A stretch of DNA of 64,000 nt from Rhodanobacter sp. C03 (lineage in GTDB: Bacteria; Pseudomonadota; Gammaproteobacteria; Xanthomonadales; Rhodanobacteraceae): contig NZ_MUNT01000001.1 of assembly GCF_002001175.1 (NCBI RefSeq), positions 1,240,001-1,304,000 on the forward strand. The letters are read 5' to 3'. The notes beneath the pieces were generated by a model. The model was not told where the DNA came from and searched no databases. It was given only the letters and a program-made list of their open reading frames with translations. Both the position numbers and the translations under genes were made by a program. How positions within the stretch are numbered: position 1 is the stretch's first letter; every line of letters starts with the position of its first letter. Positions 34,129-42,258 of this stretch are shown here, piece by piece.

Positions 34129-34169
34129 CAGCCAGGACGGGTTGAGACGTCTCCGTTCGCGAGACCCAT

Positions 34170-35012
34170 TCAGCGCCGTGTCGCCAGTACGCCGTCCAGC
34201 GCGAGCTGCGCCTTGAATCCCGCTTTCTCCAGCCGTTTTTCCACCTCGCGCGGCACGTCGCGCCCGCTGGTGAGTTTGTTCGGGCTGCCGGTGTAGTGGA
34301 ACAGGCGTCCACCGCGGCGCAGCACGCGTGCAAGCTGGTCGTAGAAAGTCTGCGAGTACAGCTCGCCGGCGATACCGAAGCGCGGTGGGTCGTGCAGCAG
34401 CGCGTCCACTGACGCATCAGCGATCTGCGCAATCGTTTGCGACACGTCAGCATGGGTGAGTTGCAGGCGTCCGCCGCTGGCGGCCGCGTCGGGATCCGGC
34501 GACCACGGGTTGAGCGTGCGCAGCCACAGCACATCGGCGTTCTTCTCAAACGAGTGGATGCTTGCTACGCCAGCCTCCAGACAGCAGGCAGCGAAGTAGC
34601 CGAGGCCGCCGCAGGTATCGAGCACCACCTTGCCGCGCGGTTCGATCAGGGCCACCTTGCGTCGCGCGTCCTCGAAGGGCGACTCCTTCGAGGTGGGTAG
34701 CATCTTGATGCCGTCGATCTCGAACGTGGGCGCGCCCCACTCGGTGGGCACCAGCTTGATCAGTGAGCCGGCATAGCGCGACACCGGCGCGAACTCATCA
34801 CGATCCCAGACATAGATCGTACGGTCCTTCAGCCTGGGCGGATACGGATAGCGCTGGCCTCGCCACTGCCAGGCGTCAGCCTGCATCACCGCGCTGCCGT
34901 TCGAGCGCCCCAAGTCCAGCGAGCCAGTCCATTCGCCTGCACTGGCATCGCGCGCGGCCAGCAGTGCCTCGGCGATCGGACGCGTGAGCAGGGGGCCGGA
35001 ATAATGCGACAC
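34170..35012 (-). CDS. Class I SAM-dependent methyltransferase, COG2521-like
   Basis: 280 aa from a GTG start with AGGAG 9 bp upstream; the reading frame continues upstream without a better start. After an N-terminal domain of about 130 residues, the Rossmann methyltransferase core begins with VVLDTCGGLGYFAACCLEAG (SAM-binding motif I), followed by SIHSFEKNADVL, DALLHDPPRFG (motif IV, DPPR) and LRRGGRLFHYTGSP. The layout resembles COG2521, best known from archaea. DPP[RY] is common in nucleic-acid and tRNA methyltransferases; the substrate is unknown. Confidence 0.75.
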   Translation of the reverse strand: MSHYSGPLLTRPIAEALLAARDASAGEWTGSLDLGRSNGSAVMQADAWQWRGQRYPYPPRLKDRTIYVWDRDEFAPVSRYAGSLIKLVPTEWGAPTFEIDGIKMLPTSKESPFEDARRKVALIEPRGKVVLDTCGGLGYFAACCLEAGVASIHSFEKNADVLWLRTLNPWSPDPDAAASGGRLQLTHADVSQTIAQIADASVDALLHDPPRFGIAGELYSQTFYDQLARVLRRGGRLFHYTGSPNKLTSGRDVPREVEKRLEKAGFKAQLALDGVLATRR

Positions 35013-35314
35013 GACGGGCAATCTCCTGGGACAGTGGCAGTTGGCCGCAACGCGACCAGGGGGCGGCATCGTAACCCACTGCGTAGCTGGAGTCGTTGCA
35101 CTGGCACGTTTCGAACGTGAGATCGAAGCCGTCATCGGCCGTTGTACGAGCATAGGCGCGGCTAATCAGCCCAGCCGGGAAAAGGGCACCGCTGGAAGTA
35201 ACTCTGGTCCGCGTTGACAGCACTGACCGGCATTGGAACAAACGCCGAGGGGCGCATACGCCCCTCGGCCACCACTCTTACTAGCTAGATTTCAGCGTAC
35301 CGCGACTGGTGTGC
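35013..35314. other. Intergenic region with a terminator
   Basis: 302 bp between the methyltransferase start and the end of the secreted-protein gene. It holds the hairpin at 35244-35269 and presumably the methyltransferase promoter. No further gene is evident. Confidence 0.5.
35244..35269 (-). terminator. Terminator of the secreted-protein gene at 35315
   Basis: A perfect 11-bp stem (GCCGAGGGGCG / CGCCCCTCGGC) with a 4-nt loop lies 45 bp past the stop of the minus-strand gene. On that strand it is followed by a T-rich GTTTGTT, as in intrinsic terminators. Confidence 0.8.
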
Positions 35315-36415
35315 TTAGTTCGATTCGGTAAACTTTATCGACGGCGATGATCCACCGGTGGCGGTGCAGCTGCCCAGGTTCAAGTTGTTGCTCTCACCGG
35401 TCGAGCCGGCGTTAGCTGCGCACGTCGGCTTGGCAGTACTCCCATCGCTTACTGCCAGATTCACGGTGATCGACGAGCCGGAGTTGAACACTGCTTCCGA
35501 TCCGCCAGCGTTGCCGACGACATTGAACTCGGTCTGGTCCCATGCGCTGGCGAGATCCAGCACGCTGTCCTTTGCGCTGAGCGTGTAGGCTGTGGTGCCG
35601 TTGGTGAACACCACCGTGTCGTTGCCGCTGGTCGTGGCAGTGCCGGAAATCTTGAGGTTGGCCAGCTGGGTGGCCGGTACATCCGGAGCCGTTACGGCGG
35701 AACTGTTCTTGTAGCAATCACCGGCGCCGTCGCTGCCAAATCCGCTGGGGCAGCTGCTGCCGCCGTAACCGAGCAGCCAATACTGGATGAAAACGGCTGC
35801 CTTGCCTTTGGTGCTGTAATCCGGCGAATAAATGAATTGCTGCCAGACCGTGCAGCCCGAATGACTTTTGCATGCGCTGGTAGTCTTGTTGTAATTCGAA
35901 TTCACCTGGAGCGTGTATTCGTTCGGTCCCAGAATGCCGCCGCCGCCGAAGGCCGCAACGCCTACGCCCTTTTCAGAGGTTACGCCGGTGACCGATGGAA
36001 AGGTCCCTGTGGCACTTTTGATCAACCCCGAAACTTCAATGGCATAGTCGGCACCATTGCCGGTGGTCTGCGTACCACCAGTGCCTGCGCTCTCTGCAAA
36101 CCTCGTCAAGGCATCAGGACGCCGCGGCAATGGGTGGGAAAATGGCTGTACCTGGGTGCAAGCCACCTGTTTCCAGAGAATGCTGGGGAACGTGGCCTGA
36201 AAGCAGCCTTCCGAAGGTGCCGCCATACGGACCATGTCCTCGTGCCAGCTTTGAATGGCCTGGGCCTGCACCATCGAAGGGGCTTGTGCTTGATCAACGC
36301 CGTTTTCGACGGCAGGTGCAGCAAAGGCCGATGGAAGCCACGCAGCACTAACGAGACTTGCAATAATCGCGATCTTGAGCAGCTGACGTGTGCCAGAAAT
36401 CTTCTTGGATTGCAT
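35315..36415 (-). CDS. Large secreted protein of unknown function, Ser/Thr/Gly/Asn-rich
   Basis: 366 aa, start at the ATG leading into a signal peptide (LLKIAIIASLVSAAWLPSAFA). The N-terminal part has QSWHEDMVRMAAPSEGCFQATFPS. The rest is rich in Gly, Ser, Thr and Asn, with several cysteines and short beta-like stretches (YTLQVNSNYNKTTSACKSHSGCTVWQQF, in two parts; VFIQYWLLGYGGSSCPSG). This is the composition of exported or surface proteins. I do not recognise the family. Codon use seems less GC-rich than in neighbouring genes, and the upstream gap is AT-richer, which could indicate later acquisition. Confidence 0.75.
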   Translation of the reverse strand: MQSKKISGTRQLLKIAIIASLVSAAWLPSAFAAPAVENGVDQAQAPSMVQAQAIQSWHEDMVRMAAPSEGCFQATFPSILWKQVACTQVQPFSHPLPRRPDALTRFAESAGTGGTQTTGNGADYAIEVSGLIKSATGTFPSVTGVTSEKGVGVAAFGGGGILGPNEYTLQVNSNYNKTTSACKSHSGCTVWQQFIYSPDYSTKGKAAVFIQYWLLGYGGSSCPSGFGSDGAGDCYKNSSAVTAPDVPATQLANLKISGTATTSGNDTVVFTNGTTAYTLSAKDSVLDLASAWDQTEFNVVGNAGGSEAVFNSGSSITVNLAVSDGSTAKPTCAANAGSTGESNNLNLGSCTATGGSSPSIKFTESN

Positions 36416-36825
36416 AGATATTCCCCATTGGAAGCAAAGTGTAGTGGTCGTCGGACTTGGATTATCCAAATCCAAAGGTATTCCCAAAACAAAATACAAC
36501 CCGGAGTCCCCGTCTCCGTATCACCATGCAATGGCGACCGCCGTACGCTAACCACTATCGTGGCTATTTGGTAGCTGCAAGTTATTGCGATTTTTTTAAT
36601 GAAAGCGGCATTACCAAGGCGGCAGCAAAAAGCGGGTTCATCCAGAATGGAATCGTGATCGGAGTCCACTTTATCGAGATGAATCTGGACGATGATAATG
36701 AGTTGGTCAAGTCCTCTTCTCAGCATCTATCGTGCAAGCTGGAACAGATACCCCTTTTTCGTTGAACGGCACGGGCCTATGCTGTGGCGACGGCGGCGCA
36801 TGCCGCGTTACTCCGGAGTTGTGCC
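36416..36825. other. AT-richer 410-bp gap without a supported gene
   Basis: Visibly poorer in GC than the rest of the window. One 102-codon frame at 36457-36765 (+) has no ribosome binding site and no recognisable domain, so it is not called. The region should hold the promoters of the divergent genes at 36415 and 36826. Confidence 0.5.
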
Positions 36826-37233
36826 ATGGCGAAGAAATTCATTCGGTGGTTGCCGATATGCTTGCTGGCGGTCGCGCTGCCCATCCTCGCGCAGGCGGCG
36901 GATTCTGACAGTACGGTATCGAAGCAGGTCGGTACGGCCAGCGCCCATGCCGGCATGGCGCTCGGCGCGGCGGATCTGAAGACGGTGCATGCGCATCTGC
37001 ACCATGTCATCAACTGTCTGGTCGGGCCATCCGGCAAGGAGTTCGATGCCCAGGAAGCGGACCCGTGCAAGGGCCAGGGCCAGGGTGCCATCGTCGATGC
37101 CAAGGGCGATGCTGCCAGTGAGTCCAGACTGCACGCCGCTTTGACCGAGGCCGAGCATGGCTTGAAGAGCACGACGCTGGACGGTGCACACGCGGATGCG
37201 CAGCAGGTCCTGACTACGCTGCAGGCGAAATAG
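36826..37233 (+). CDS. Small secreted His-rich protein of unknown function
   Basis: 135 aa, start at the ATG preceded by CGGAG. Signal peptide AKKFIRWLPICLLAVALPILAQAA. The mature part has a helix with VHAHLHHVINCLVGPSGKEF and a second cysteine in DPCKGQGQG, then two Ala-rich helices. Clustered histidines near a cysteine could bind metal or heme, but no CxxCH is present. Family not recognised. Followed 95 bp later by the histidine phosphatase gene. Confidence 0.65.
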   Translation: MAKKFIRWLPICLLAVALPILAQAADSDSTVSKQVGTASAHAGMALGAADLKTVHAHLHHVINCLVGPSGKEFDAQEADPCKGQGQGAIVDAKGDAASESRLHAALTEAEHGLKSTTLDGAHADAQQVLTTLQAK

Positions 37234-37328
37234 CGGCCAGCCTCTCCAGAGCAGGGTCGAATCAGCGTTAGCGCATTGCGGCTTTCTGAATGGCACTGCG
37301 CGTTTTGCAGTTGCGCGATACTGCGGCC

Positions 37329-38030
37329 ATGAACAGATTCCTGCTAAGCCTGTGTTGCCTACTGCTGACCGCCGCAGCACATGGCGCGGATAGACAGGCA
37401 CCCGCGGCGCGAACCATCGTGCTGGTGCGGCACGGCTATTACGTGCCGGATCCGGCCATAGGCGACCAGCCGGGGCCGCATCTGGCGCCGATCGGCGTGG
37501 CACAGGCGCAGTTGGTGGGCGCACGCCTGGCTGGCCTGCCGACGCGTTTCGATGCGATGTATGTAAGCCCGGTGCAACGCGCGCGCGACACAGCGGCGAT
37601 CATCGCTGGCGATTTCCCGGGGCGTCATTTCGAGGTGGTCGACGATCTTGCCGAATGCACGCCGCCCACCCGGCGGGCCGAGATCATGGCTCATGAAAAG
37701 CCGAAAGACCTGGCGGCGTGCAGCGCCCAGCTCGACCGCGTATTCGCACGCTACTTCAAACCTGCCACAGGCCATGAGCGCACCGACCTGTTCGTATGCC
37801 ACGGCGACGTGATCCGCTACCTGATCATGCGCGCGCTTGGCGTGGACACCAAGGCGTGGCTGGAAATGTCGGTGGGCAATGCCAGCATCACTGAGATCCG
37901 CATCGAAACCAACGGCAGCTTCAAGGTCATCAGCGTTGGCGATGTCGGGCATCTGCCACCGAGCATGCTCACGGGAGCTACCGGCGACAGAGAACGCAGC
38001 CTGGCGATCCCGCCGTTGCCTGTTCAGTGA
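37329..38030 (+). CDS. Secreted histidine-phosphatase-superfamily protein
   Basis: 233 aa with a signal peptide (NRFLLSLCCLLLTAAAHGA). The phosphoglycerate-mutase-like core shows the RHG motif in TIVLVRHGYYVPD, PVQRARDTAAIIA, and the second catalytic histidine in DLFVCHGDVIRYLIMRAL. The arginine-histidine pairs needed for phosphohistidine catalysis are intact. Export argues for a periplasmic phosphatase rather than a glycolytic mutase. The start ATG lacks a strong ribosome binding site. Confidence 0.88.
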   Translation: MNRFLLSLCCLLLTAAAHGADRQAPAARTIVLVRHGYYVPDPAIGDQPGPHLAPIGVAQAQLVGARLAGLPTRFDAMYVSPVQRARDTAAIIAGDFPGRHFEVVDDLAECTPPTRRAEIMAHEKPKDLAACSAQLDRVFARYFKPATGHERTDLFVCHGDVIRYLIMRALGVDTKAWLEMSVGNASITEIRIETNGSFKVISVGDVGHLPPSMLTGATGDRERSLAIPPLPVQ

Positions 38031-38682
38031 TCTCCTGTCGCGAGAGCTGGCATCACCATCTCGAGCGGCGAGCTATGTCTGTGCCTCACCGGTTACGAGC
38101 AAAGCCATGCTGGATGACATGGACGACAGCCTGCTCGGCGCCCACCACGAACCGTGCAGTCTTGACGCGGATATCCCGGACCAACGTGTCTCACGAATTG
38201 CCGCGGCCTCTCGGCTTGATGTAGCGCAGCTGCCCCAATATAAGTTCACGCTGTTCTCGCCGCTTGAGGTCCTGCGCAGCAAGCAACTGCTGTCGCCTGG
38301 TCATGCGCACAGCAGTCTGATCCGACGGTTCCTTCGCCGGTCGATGAACGATGTGGGCGATGAAGCCGGGCCATGTGCTGACATGCCATAACGATTGGGA
38401 GCGGGATACGTCTCGAGTATTCACGGCGAAGACCTCAATCACAGATCAAGAACTGCCAGAGGGACGAACTATTGCCAAGTGGGCGGTCAGGCTGCACCTT
38501 CGACCGTTAGTCGCGCGTGATATCCAGGATATGGATTCCGAAACGTAACGGGGCAGAGCTCCTTTCCAACCTTGTCAGTCAAACTGCGGGGTCAAAGTGA
38601 GCTGGCCCGGTATGGCCTTTTGACCCCTTAGCGCTGCGACTCGTCGTAGACTCGGCCAAAAATGCCCGGGCCAGCTACAGCC
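38031..38682. other. 650-bp gap without a recognised gene
   Basis: Several short frames occur on both strands (for example 38191-38442 on the minus strand, 83 codons), none with a ribosome binding site, signal peptide or known domain. Near its right end are two crossing inverted repeats, listed separately. The gap may contain decayed coding sequence. Confidence 0.45.
38588..38676. repeat. Two crossing inverted repeats upstream of the GAF-GGDEF gene
   Basis: GGGGTCAAA (38588-38596) pairs with TTTGACCCC (38619-38627). AGCTGGCCCGG (38600-38610) pairs with CCGGGCCAGCT (38666-38676). The two stems interleave, so in RNA they could form a pseudoknot or exclude each other. The second arm ends 7 bp before the start codon at 38683. 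Confidence 0.5.
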
Positions 38683-39786
38683 ATGACGCATCCCACTCCA
38701 GGTGACGAGCACGCGCATCAGCGGCGCTCGCCGTGGAGCGAGAGTGGTGCGTCCGACCGCCGCGCGATGCTCACTGAGATCCTGGCGCAGGTGTCGATGG
38801 AGGCGTTGCAGGGCGATACGCTGGAAGCCATGCTGCAGCGGATTGTCGATTGCGTGGCGCGGCGACTTCCGGTGGCCATTGCCAGCATCATCCTGCTCAA
38901 TGACGAGGGTACGCATTTCGTGCAGGAGGTCTGGTCGGGCATCGAGCTTGACCTGCCTGGTGAGTTGCCATGGCCGGTGACGATCGGTGCCTCAGGCCGT
39001 TGCGTGCGCAGCGGCGAGGCCCAACTGATCGCCGACGTGGAAGCGGATGCGGATTACGTGCCCGGCAACTGTCGGGTGAAATCCGAGTATCTGGTGCCGA
39101 TCCGGCATCGTGCGCACCTGCACGGTGTGCTCAACCTCGAAAGCACCTCCGCGGATTTCTTCACGCCGGAAGTCTGCGCGATGTTCGATGCCGTTGCGCT
39201 GCAGATCGCCGGCGCCGTCCACCTCGCGCGCGTGGTGCGCGAGCTGGAGCTGGCCAACCGCAAGCTGGAGCAGCTGTCGATGAGCGACGGCCTTACCGGC
39301 ATCGCCAACCGTCGCAGCTTCGACCAGCGTCTGGCGCAGGAATGGGAGCGGCATGCTCAGGACGGAGAGTTTCTGGCCTTGTTGCTGGTCGATGTCGATT
39401 GCTTCAAGGCGCTCAACGACGCCTGCGGCCATGTGTTCGGCGATGAGTGCCTGCGTGTGCTGGCGCGTCTGTGCGCCGAGATTGTCCAGGGCACGCAGGC
39501 GCACGTCTCGCGCTACGGCGGCGAGGAATTCGTGCTCCTGTTGCCGGGGCATGACTTGAGCGAAGCGCAGCGTCTTGGGGTGGATTTGTGCCGCCGCATC
39601 GAGGCGCTGGCTATCGGGCATCCCGCTTCGATCGTGGCCAACCACGTCACCGTCAGCATCGGCGTCAGCGCCGCACGCCCGGATCCCAGGCAGCCGCCGG
39701 AATCCCTGATCGCCGTCGCCGACCACGCGCTCTACGCGGCCAAGGCCAAGGGCCGCAATGGTGTCGTCGGGATGCCTTGCACGTAA
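38683..39786 (+). CDS. GAF-GGDEF diguanylate cyclase
   Basis: 367 aa from the ATG beginning THPTPGDEHAH; an ATG at 38662 is possible. A GAF sensor domain covers about 35-190 (IVDCVARRLPVAIASIILLND, VTIGASGRCVRSGE, SEYLVPIRHRAHLHGVLNLE). A GGDEF domain covers about 205-365, with SDGLTGIANRRSFDQRL, the active-site GGEEF and VTVSIGVSAA. No RxxD inhibitory site precedes GGEEF. Soluble, with no membrane segment, so it should sense a cytosolic ligand and make c-di-GMP. Monocistronic. Confidence 0.93.
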   Translation: MTHPTPGDEHAHQRRSPWSESGASDRRAMLTEILAQVSMEALQGDTLEAMLQRIVDCVARRLPVAIASIILLNDEGTHFVQEVWSGIELDLPGELPWPVTIGASGRCVRSGEAQLIADVEADADYVPGNCRVKSEYLVPIRHRAHLHGVLNLESTSADFFTPEVCAMFDAVALQIAGAVHLARVVRELELANRKLEQLSMSDGLTGIANRRSFDQRLAQEWERHAQDGEFLALLLVDVDCFKALNDACGHVFGDECLRVLARLCAEIVQGTQAHVSRYGGEEFVLLLPGHDLSEAQRLGVDLCRRIEALAIGHPASIVANHVTVSIGVSAARPDPRQPPESLIAVADHALYAAKAKGRNGVVGMPCT

Positions 39787-39942
39787 CCGTGAGCCGCTCT
39801 GGTGCGTAATGCAAAAGTGTGCAGGTTGGGGTTCGCCTGGCTGACCCCAATCTATGCACTATTCCAATCTATCGGCGACGTTGTCGGTCTGGATCATGTT
39901 ATCGGTTCAACCCCGGGACCTTTGTCTGAAGCAGGAGAGCCC

Positions 39943-40392
39943 ATGAACACGTACAGCAAGAACCCCGCTGCCATCGCGAAGCTCACGCCGGAGCAGTATC
40001 GCGTCACCCAGCAAAGTGCCACCGAGCGTCCCGGCACCGGCGAATACCTGGACAACAAGGCGCCGGGCATCTACGTCGACATCGTTTCGGGCGAGCCGCT
40101 GTTTGCCTCGTCCGACAAATTCGAATCGGGCTGCGGCTGGCCCAGCTTCACCCGGCCGATCGAGCCGGCCAACGTCAACGAATTGCGCGACGGCACGCAC
40201 GGCATGATCCGCACCGAAGTGCGCTCGGCGCACGGCGACAGCCATCTCGGCCACGTGTTTCCCGATGGCCCGCGGGATCGTGGCGGCCTGCGCTACTGCA
40301 TCAACTCGGCCTCGCTGCGCTTCGTCCATCGCGACGATATGCAGGCTGAGGGTTACGAGGATTATCTGAATCAGGTGGAGGATGTGCAATGA
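39943..40392 (+). CDS. msrB: Peptide-methionine (R)-S-oxide reductase, zinc-free form
   Basis: 149 aa, start supported by AGGAGA. Signature blocks are [28 protein letters not shown] and the catalytic Cys119 in [12 protein letters not shown]. Cys64 in SGCGWPS is the likely resolving residue. The two CxxC pairs that bind structural zinc in many MsrB proteins are replaced here (YVDIVSGEP and SAHGDSH), so this is the zinc-free subclass. It reduces methionine-R-sulfoxide. Coupled to msrA by a 4-bp overlap. Confidence 0.95.
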   Translation: MNTYSKNPAAIAKLTPEQYRVTQQSATERPGTGEYLDNKAPGIYVDIVSGEPLFASSDKFESGCGWPSFTRPIEPANVNELRDGTHGMIRTEVRSAHGDSHLGHVFPDGPRDRGGLRYCINSASLRFVHRDDMQAEGYEDYLNQVEDVQ

Positions 40393-40898
40393 CCAGCGAA
40401 CGTGCCGTGCTGGCGGGTGGCTGCTTCTGGGGCGTGCAGGATCTGCTGCGTCGCTATCCCGGCGTGATCGCCACCCGCGTGGGTTACACCGGCGGCGATG
40501 TGCCGAACGCGACCTATCGCCATCACGGCAGCCATGCGGAGGGGATCGAGGTGATCTTCGACCCGTCGGTGCTGAGCTATCGCATGCTGCTGGAATTCTT
40601 CTTCCAGATCCATGATCCGTCCACGCCGAACCGGCAGGGCAATGATCGTGGCAGTGCCTACCGCTCGGCGATCTTCTACACCTCCGCGGAGCAGAAGCAG
40701 GTGGCCGAAGACACCATCGCCGACGTGGATGCCTCCGGCCTGTGGCCGGGCAAGGTGGTAACGGAACTGGCACCCGCGGGCGACTTCTGGGAAGCCGAGC
40801 CCGAGCATCAGGATTACCTCGAGCACTACCCTAACGGCTATACCTGCCATTTCGTCCGACCCGGCTGGAAACTGCCTCGTCGCGAAGCGGCAGGCTGA
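40389..40898 (+). CDS. msrA: Peptide-methionine (S)-S-oxide reductase
   Basis: 169 aa. Catalytic Cys12 in the invariant GCFWG motif, followed by [29 protein letters not shown] and the [19 protein letters not shown] and YRSAIFY blocks (each conserved). A C-terminal GYTCHF cysteine may resolve the sulfenic acid. It reduces methionine-S-sulfoxide in the cytosol. Its ATG overlaps the msrB stop, so both stereoisomer-specific reductases are made together. A terminator follows at 40947. Confidence 0.96.
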   Translation: MTSERAVLAGGCFWGVQDLLRRYPGVIATRVGYTGGDVPNATYRHHGSHAEGIEVIFDPSVLSYRMLLEFFFQIHDPSTPNRQGNDRGSAYRSAIFYTSAEQKQVAEDTIADVDASGLWPGKVVTELAPAGDFWEAEPEHQDYLEHYPNGYTCHFVRPGWKLPRREAAG

Positions 40899-40946
40899 CA
40901 ACAGTCGATATCGGGCAACTATTGCCGCGATATCGGCTCCGGTTTC

Positions 40947-40974
40947 GGGCGCATTCCATGGTTGGAATGCGCCC
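40947..40974. terminator. Convergent hairpin terminator after msrA
   Basis: Perfect 12-bp stem (GGGCGCATTCCA / TGGAATGCGCCC) with a TGGT loop, followed by TTT, between the ends of msrA and the convergent SDR gene. Confidence 0.8.
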
Positions 40975-40982
40975 TTTGCCGA

Positions 40983-41729
40983 TTAACGCACGCCGCCGCC
41001 GGCAAGCAGCTGTTCGCCCGTGAGCCAATACGAGTCATCGGAAGCCAAAAACACCGCAATCGCGGCGATGTCGTTCGGCTGACCGAGCCGACCCAGCGGG
41101 GTTTGCGCGACGGTGCCCGTTTCGAAATCCGAACCGATGAAGCCGGCGGCATGGGTGCCTTCGGTTTCGACCATGCCCGGGTTCAGTGCGTTGACGCGGA
41201 TCTTGCGGGGACCCAGCTCACGTGACAGCACGCCGGTGATGGCATCCACCGCGCCCTTGGTGCCGGTGTACACCGCACTGCCTGGCGGGGTGATGCGGGT
41301 GACGACGGAGCCGATGTTGATGATGCTGGAGCCCTCGCCAAGGTGCTTGCTGGCAGCCTGGGTCGTCAACAGCAGGCCGAGCACGTTGACGTTGAAGTGC
41401 CGGTGGAAGTCTTCTTCGGTGATGCTCTCGAGCGGGGAGAATCCGTACACGCCGGAGTTGTTGACGAGGATATCCAGCCGGCCGAAATGCTCGATCGCTG
41501 CGTCGACGATGGCTTGAGCATCGGCTGCCTTGGAGACGTCGCCGCGTACGGCAACCGCGTTGCCGCCGGCTGCACCGATCTCGGTGACGACGGTATCGGC
41601 GCCGGTCTTGCTGGAGGCGTAATTGACGACCACGGACGCGCCAGCGGCGGCCAGTGATTTGGCAATGGCCGCGCCAATGCCTTTGGATGCGCCGGTGACA
41701 ATGGCGACTTTACCTGCGAGCTTGCTCAT
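40983..41729 (-). CDS. SDR-family oxidoreductase (FabG-like)
   Basis: 248 aa Rossmann-fold enzyme. Cofactor loop VTGASKGIG (about 11-19), NNSG at about 90-93, catalytic Ser141, Tyr154 and Lys158 (INIGS..., VYTGTKG), and PGMVETEGTH. Classical short-chain dehydrogenase of the 3-oxoacyl-ACP-reductase type; the real substrate is unknown. It is divergent from an ArsR regulator with a palindromic operator between them, so it is probably induced by the ligand of that regulator. Confidence 0.92.
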   Translation of the reverse strand: MSKLAGKVAIVTGASKGIGAAIAKSLAAAGASVVVNYASSKTGADTVVTEIGAAGGNAVAVRGDVSKAADAQAIVDAAIEHFGRLDILVNNSGVYGFSPLESITEEDFHRHFNVNVLGLLLTTQAASKHLGEGSSIINIGSVVTRITPPGSAVYTGTKGAVDAITGVLSRELGPRKIRVNALNPGMVETEGTHAAGFIGSDFETGTVAQTPLGRLGQPNDIAAIAVFLASDDSYWLTGEQLLAGGGVR

Positions 41730-41769
41730 GACATTTCCTGTGGTGCGTGGGTGGAGTTCTATACTTCTA

Positions 41770-41798
41770 TAGTTCGTAACTTATGAACTAAAGAACTA
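41770..41798. promoter_or_regulatory. Operator between SDR and ArsR genes
   Basis: Inverted repeat TAGTTC-N9-GAACTA (41770-41775 with 41785-41790), followed by another GAACTA half-site at 41793-41798. The site lies 41 bp from the SDR start and 28 bp from the chosen ArsR start, well placed to control both. Confidence 0.7.
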
Positions 41799-41826
41799 GA
41801 TGTCAAGAGCTGCTACCATCAAAACC

Positions 41827-42210
41827 ATGAGGCCGCTGATTCACCCACCGATCGAAGACATCACCGTGGAAGGCATCCTGCATGCCCTGTCCGACCCGGT
41901 GCGTGTGGCGATCTATGCGGAACTGGCCGGCGCGACGTGCACCAGCATCTGCTCGAACTTCCTGCAGGTCAGCGACCGCAGCATCCCCAAGTCAACGCTT
42001 TCACAGCACTTCCGTGCGCTTCGCGAAGCAGGGCTGGTGCATAGCGAGCGGCGCGGTGTGGAAATGCACAACACCAGCCGTTGCATGGAGATCGAGCAGC
42101 GCTTCCCCGGCCTGCTTCCCGCGATCCTCAGCGCGCATAACGTCCAGTCCGCGGACCGCGCTCGCGCCATCAAGCGCAAGCAGGCTGCCGCCAGGAAGCT
42201 GGGTAGCTGA
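41827..42210 (+). CDS. ArsR-family transcriptional regulator
   Basis: 127 aa from the ATG beginning RPLIHPPIEDITVEG; an ATG at 41800 would add nine residues and abut the operator. The winged-helix domain is clear: GILHALSDPVRVAIYAELAG, then SIPKSTLSQHFRALREAGLVHSERRGVEMHNTSRC. Cysteines near CTSICSNF could sense metal or redox state, but no canonical site is evident. Divergent from the SDR gene with a shared palindromic operator. Confidence 0.85.
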   Translation: MRPLIHPPIEDITVEGILHALSDPVRVAIYAELAGATCTSICSNFLQVSDRSIPKSTLSQHFRALREAGLVHSERRGVEMHNTSRCMEIEQRFPGLLPAILSAHNVQSADRARAIKRKQAAARKLGS

Positions 42211-42258
42211 GAGTGGCGGCGGAAGACCGGCTCGCGTTTTCAGCAATGGCAGCCTGGC

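Noticed and set aside
36457-36765. Plus-strand frame of 102 codons in the AT-rich gap
   Set aside because: No ribosome binding site, no domain, no signal peptide; length is expected by chance in AT-richer sequence.
38191-38442. Minus-strand frame of 83 codons in the 38-38.7 kb gap
   Set aside because: No start signal and no family; could be decayed sequence but cannot be supported.
39900-39920. GGTTCAACCCC, resembling a tRNA T-arm
   Set aside because: No matching acceptor, D-arm or anticodon stem around it; it lies in the msrB leader.
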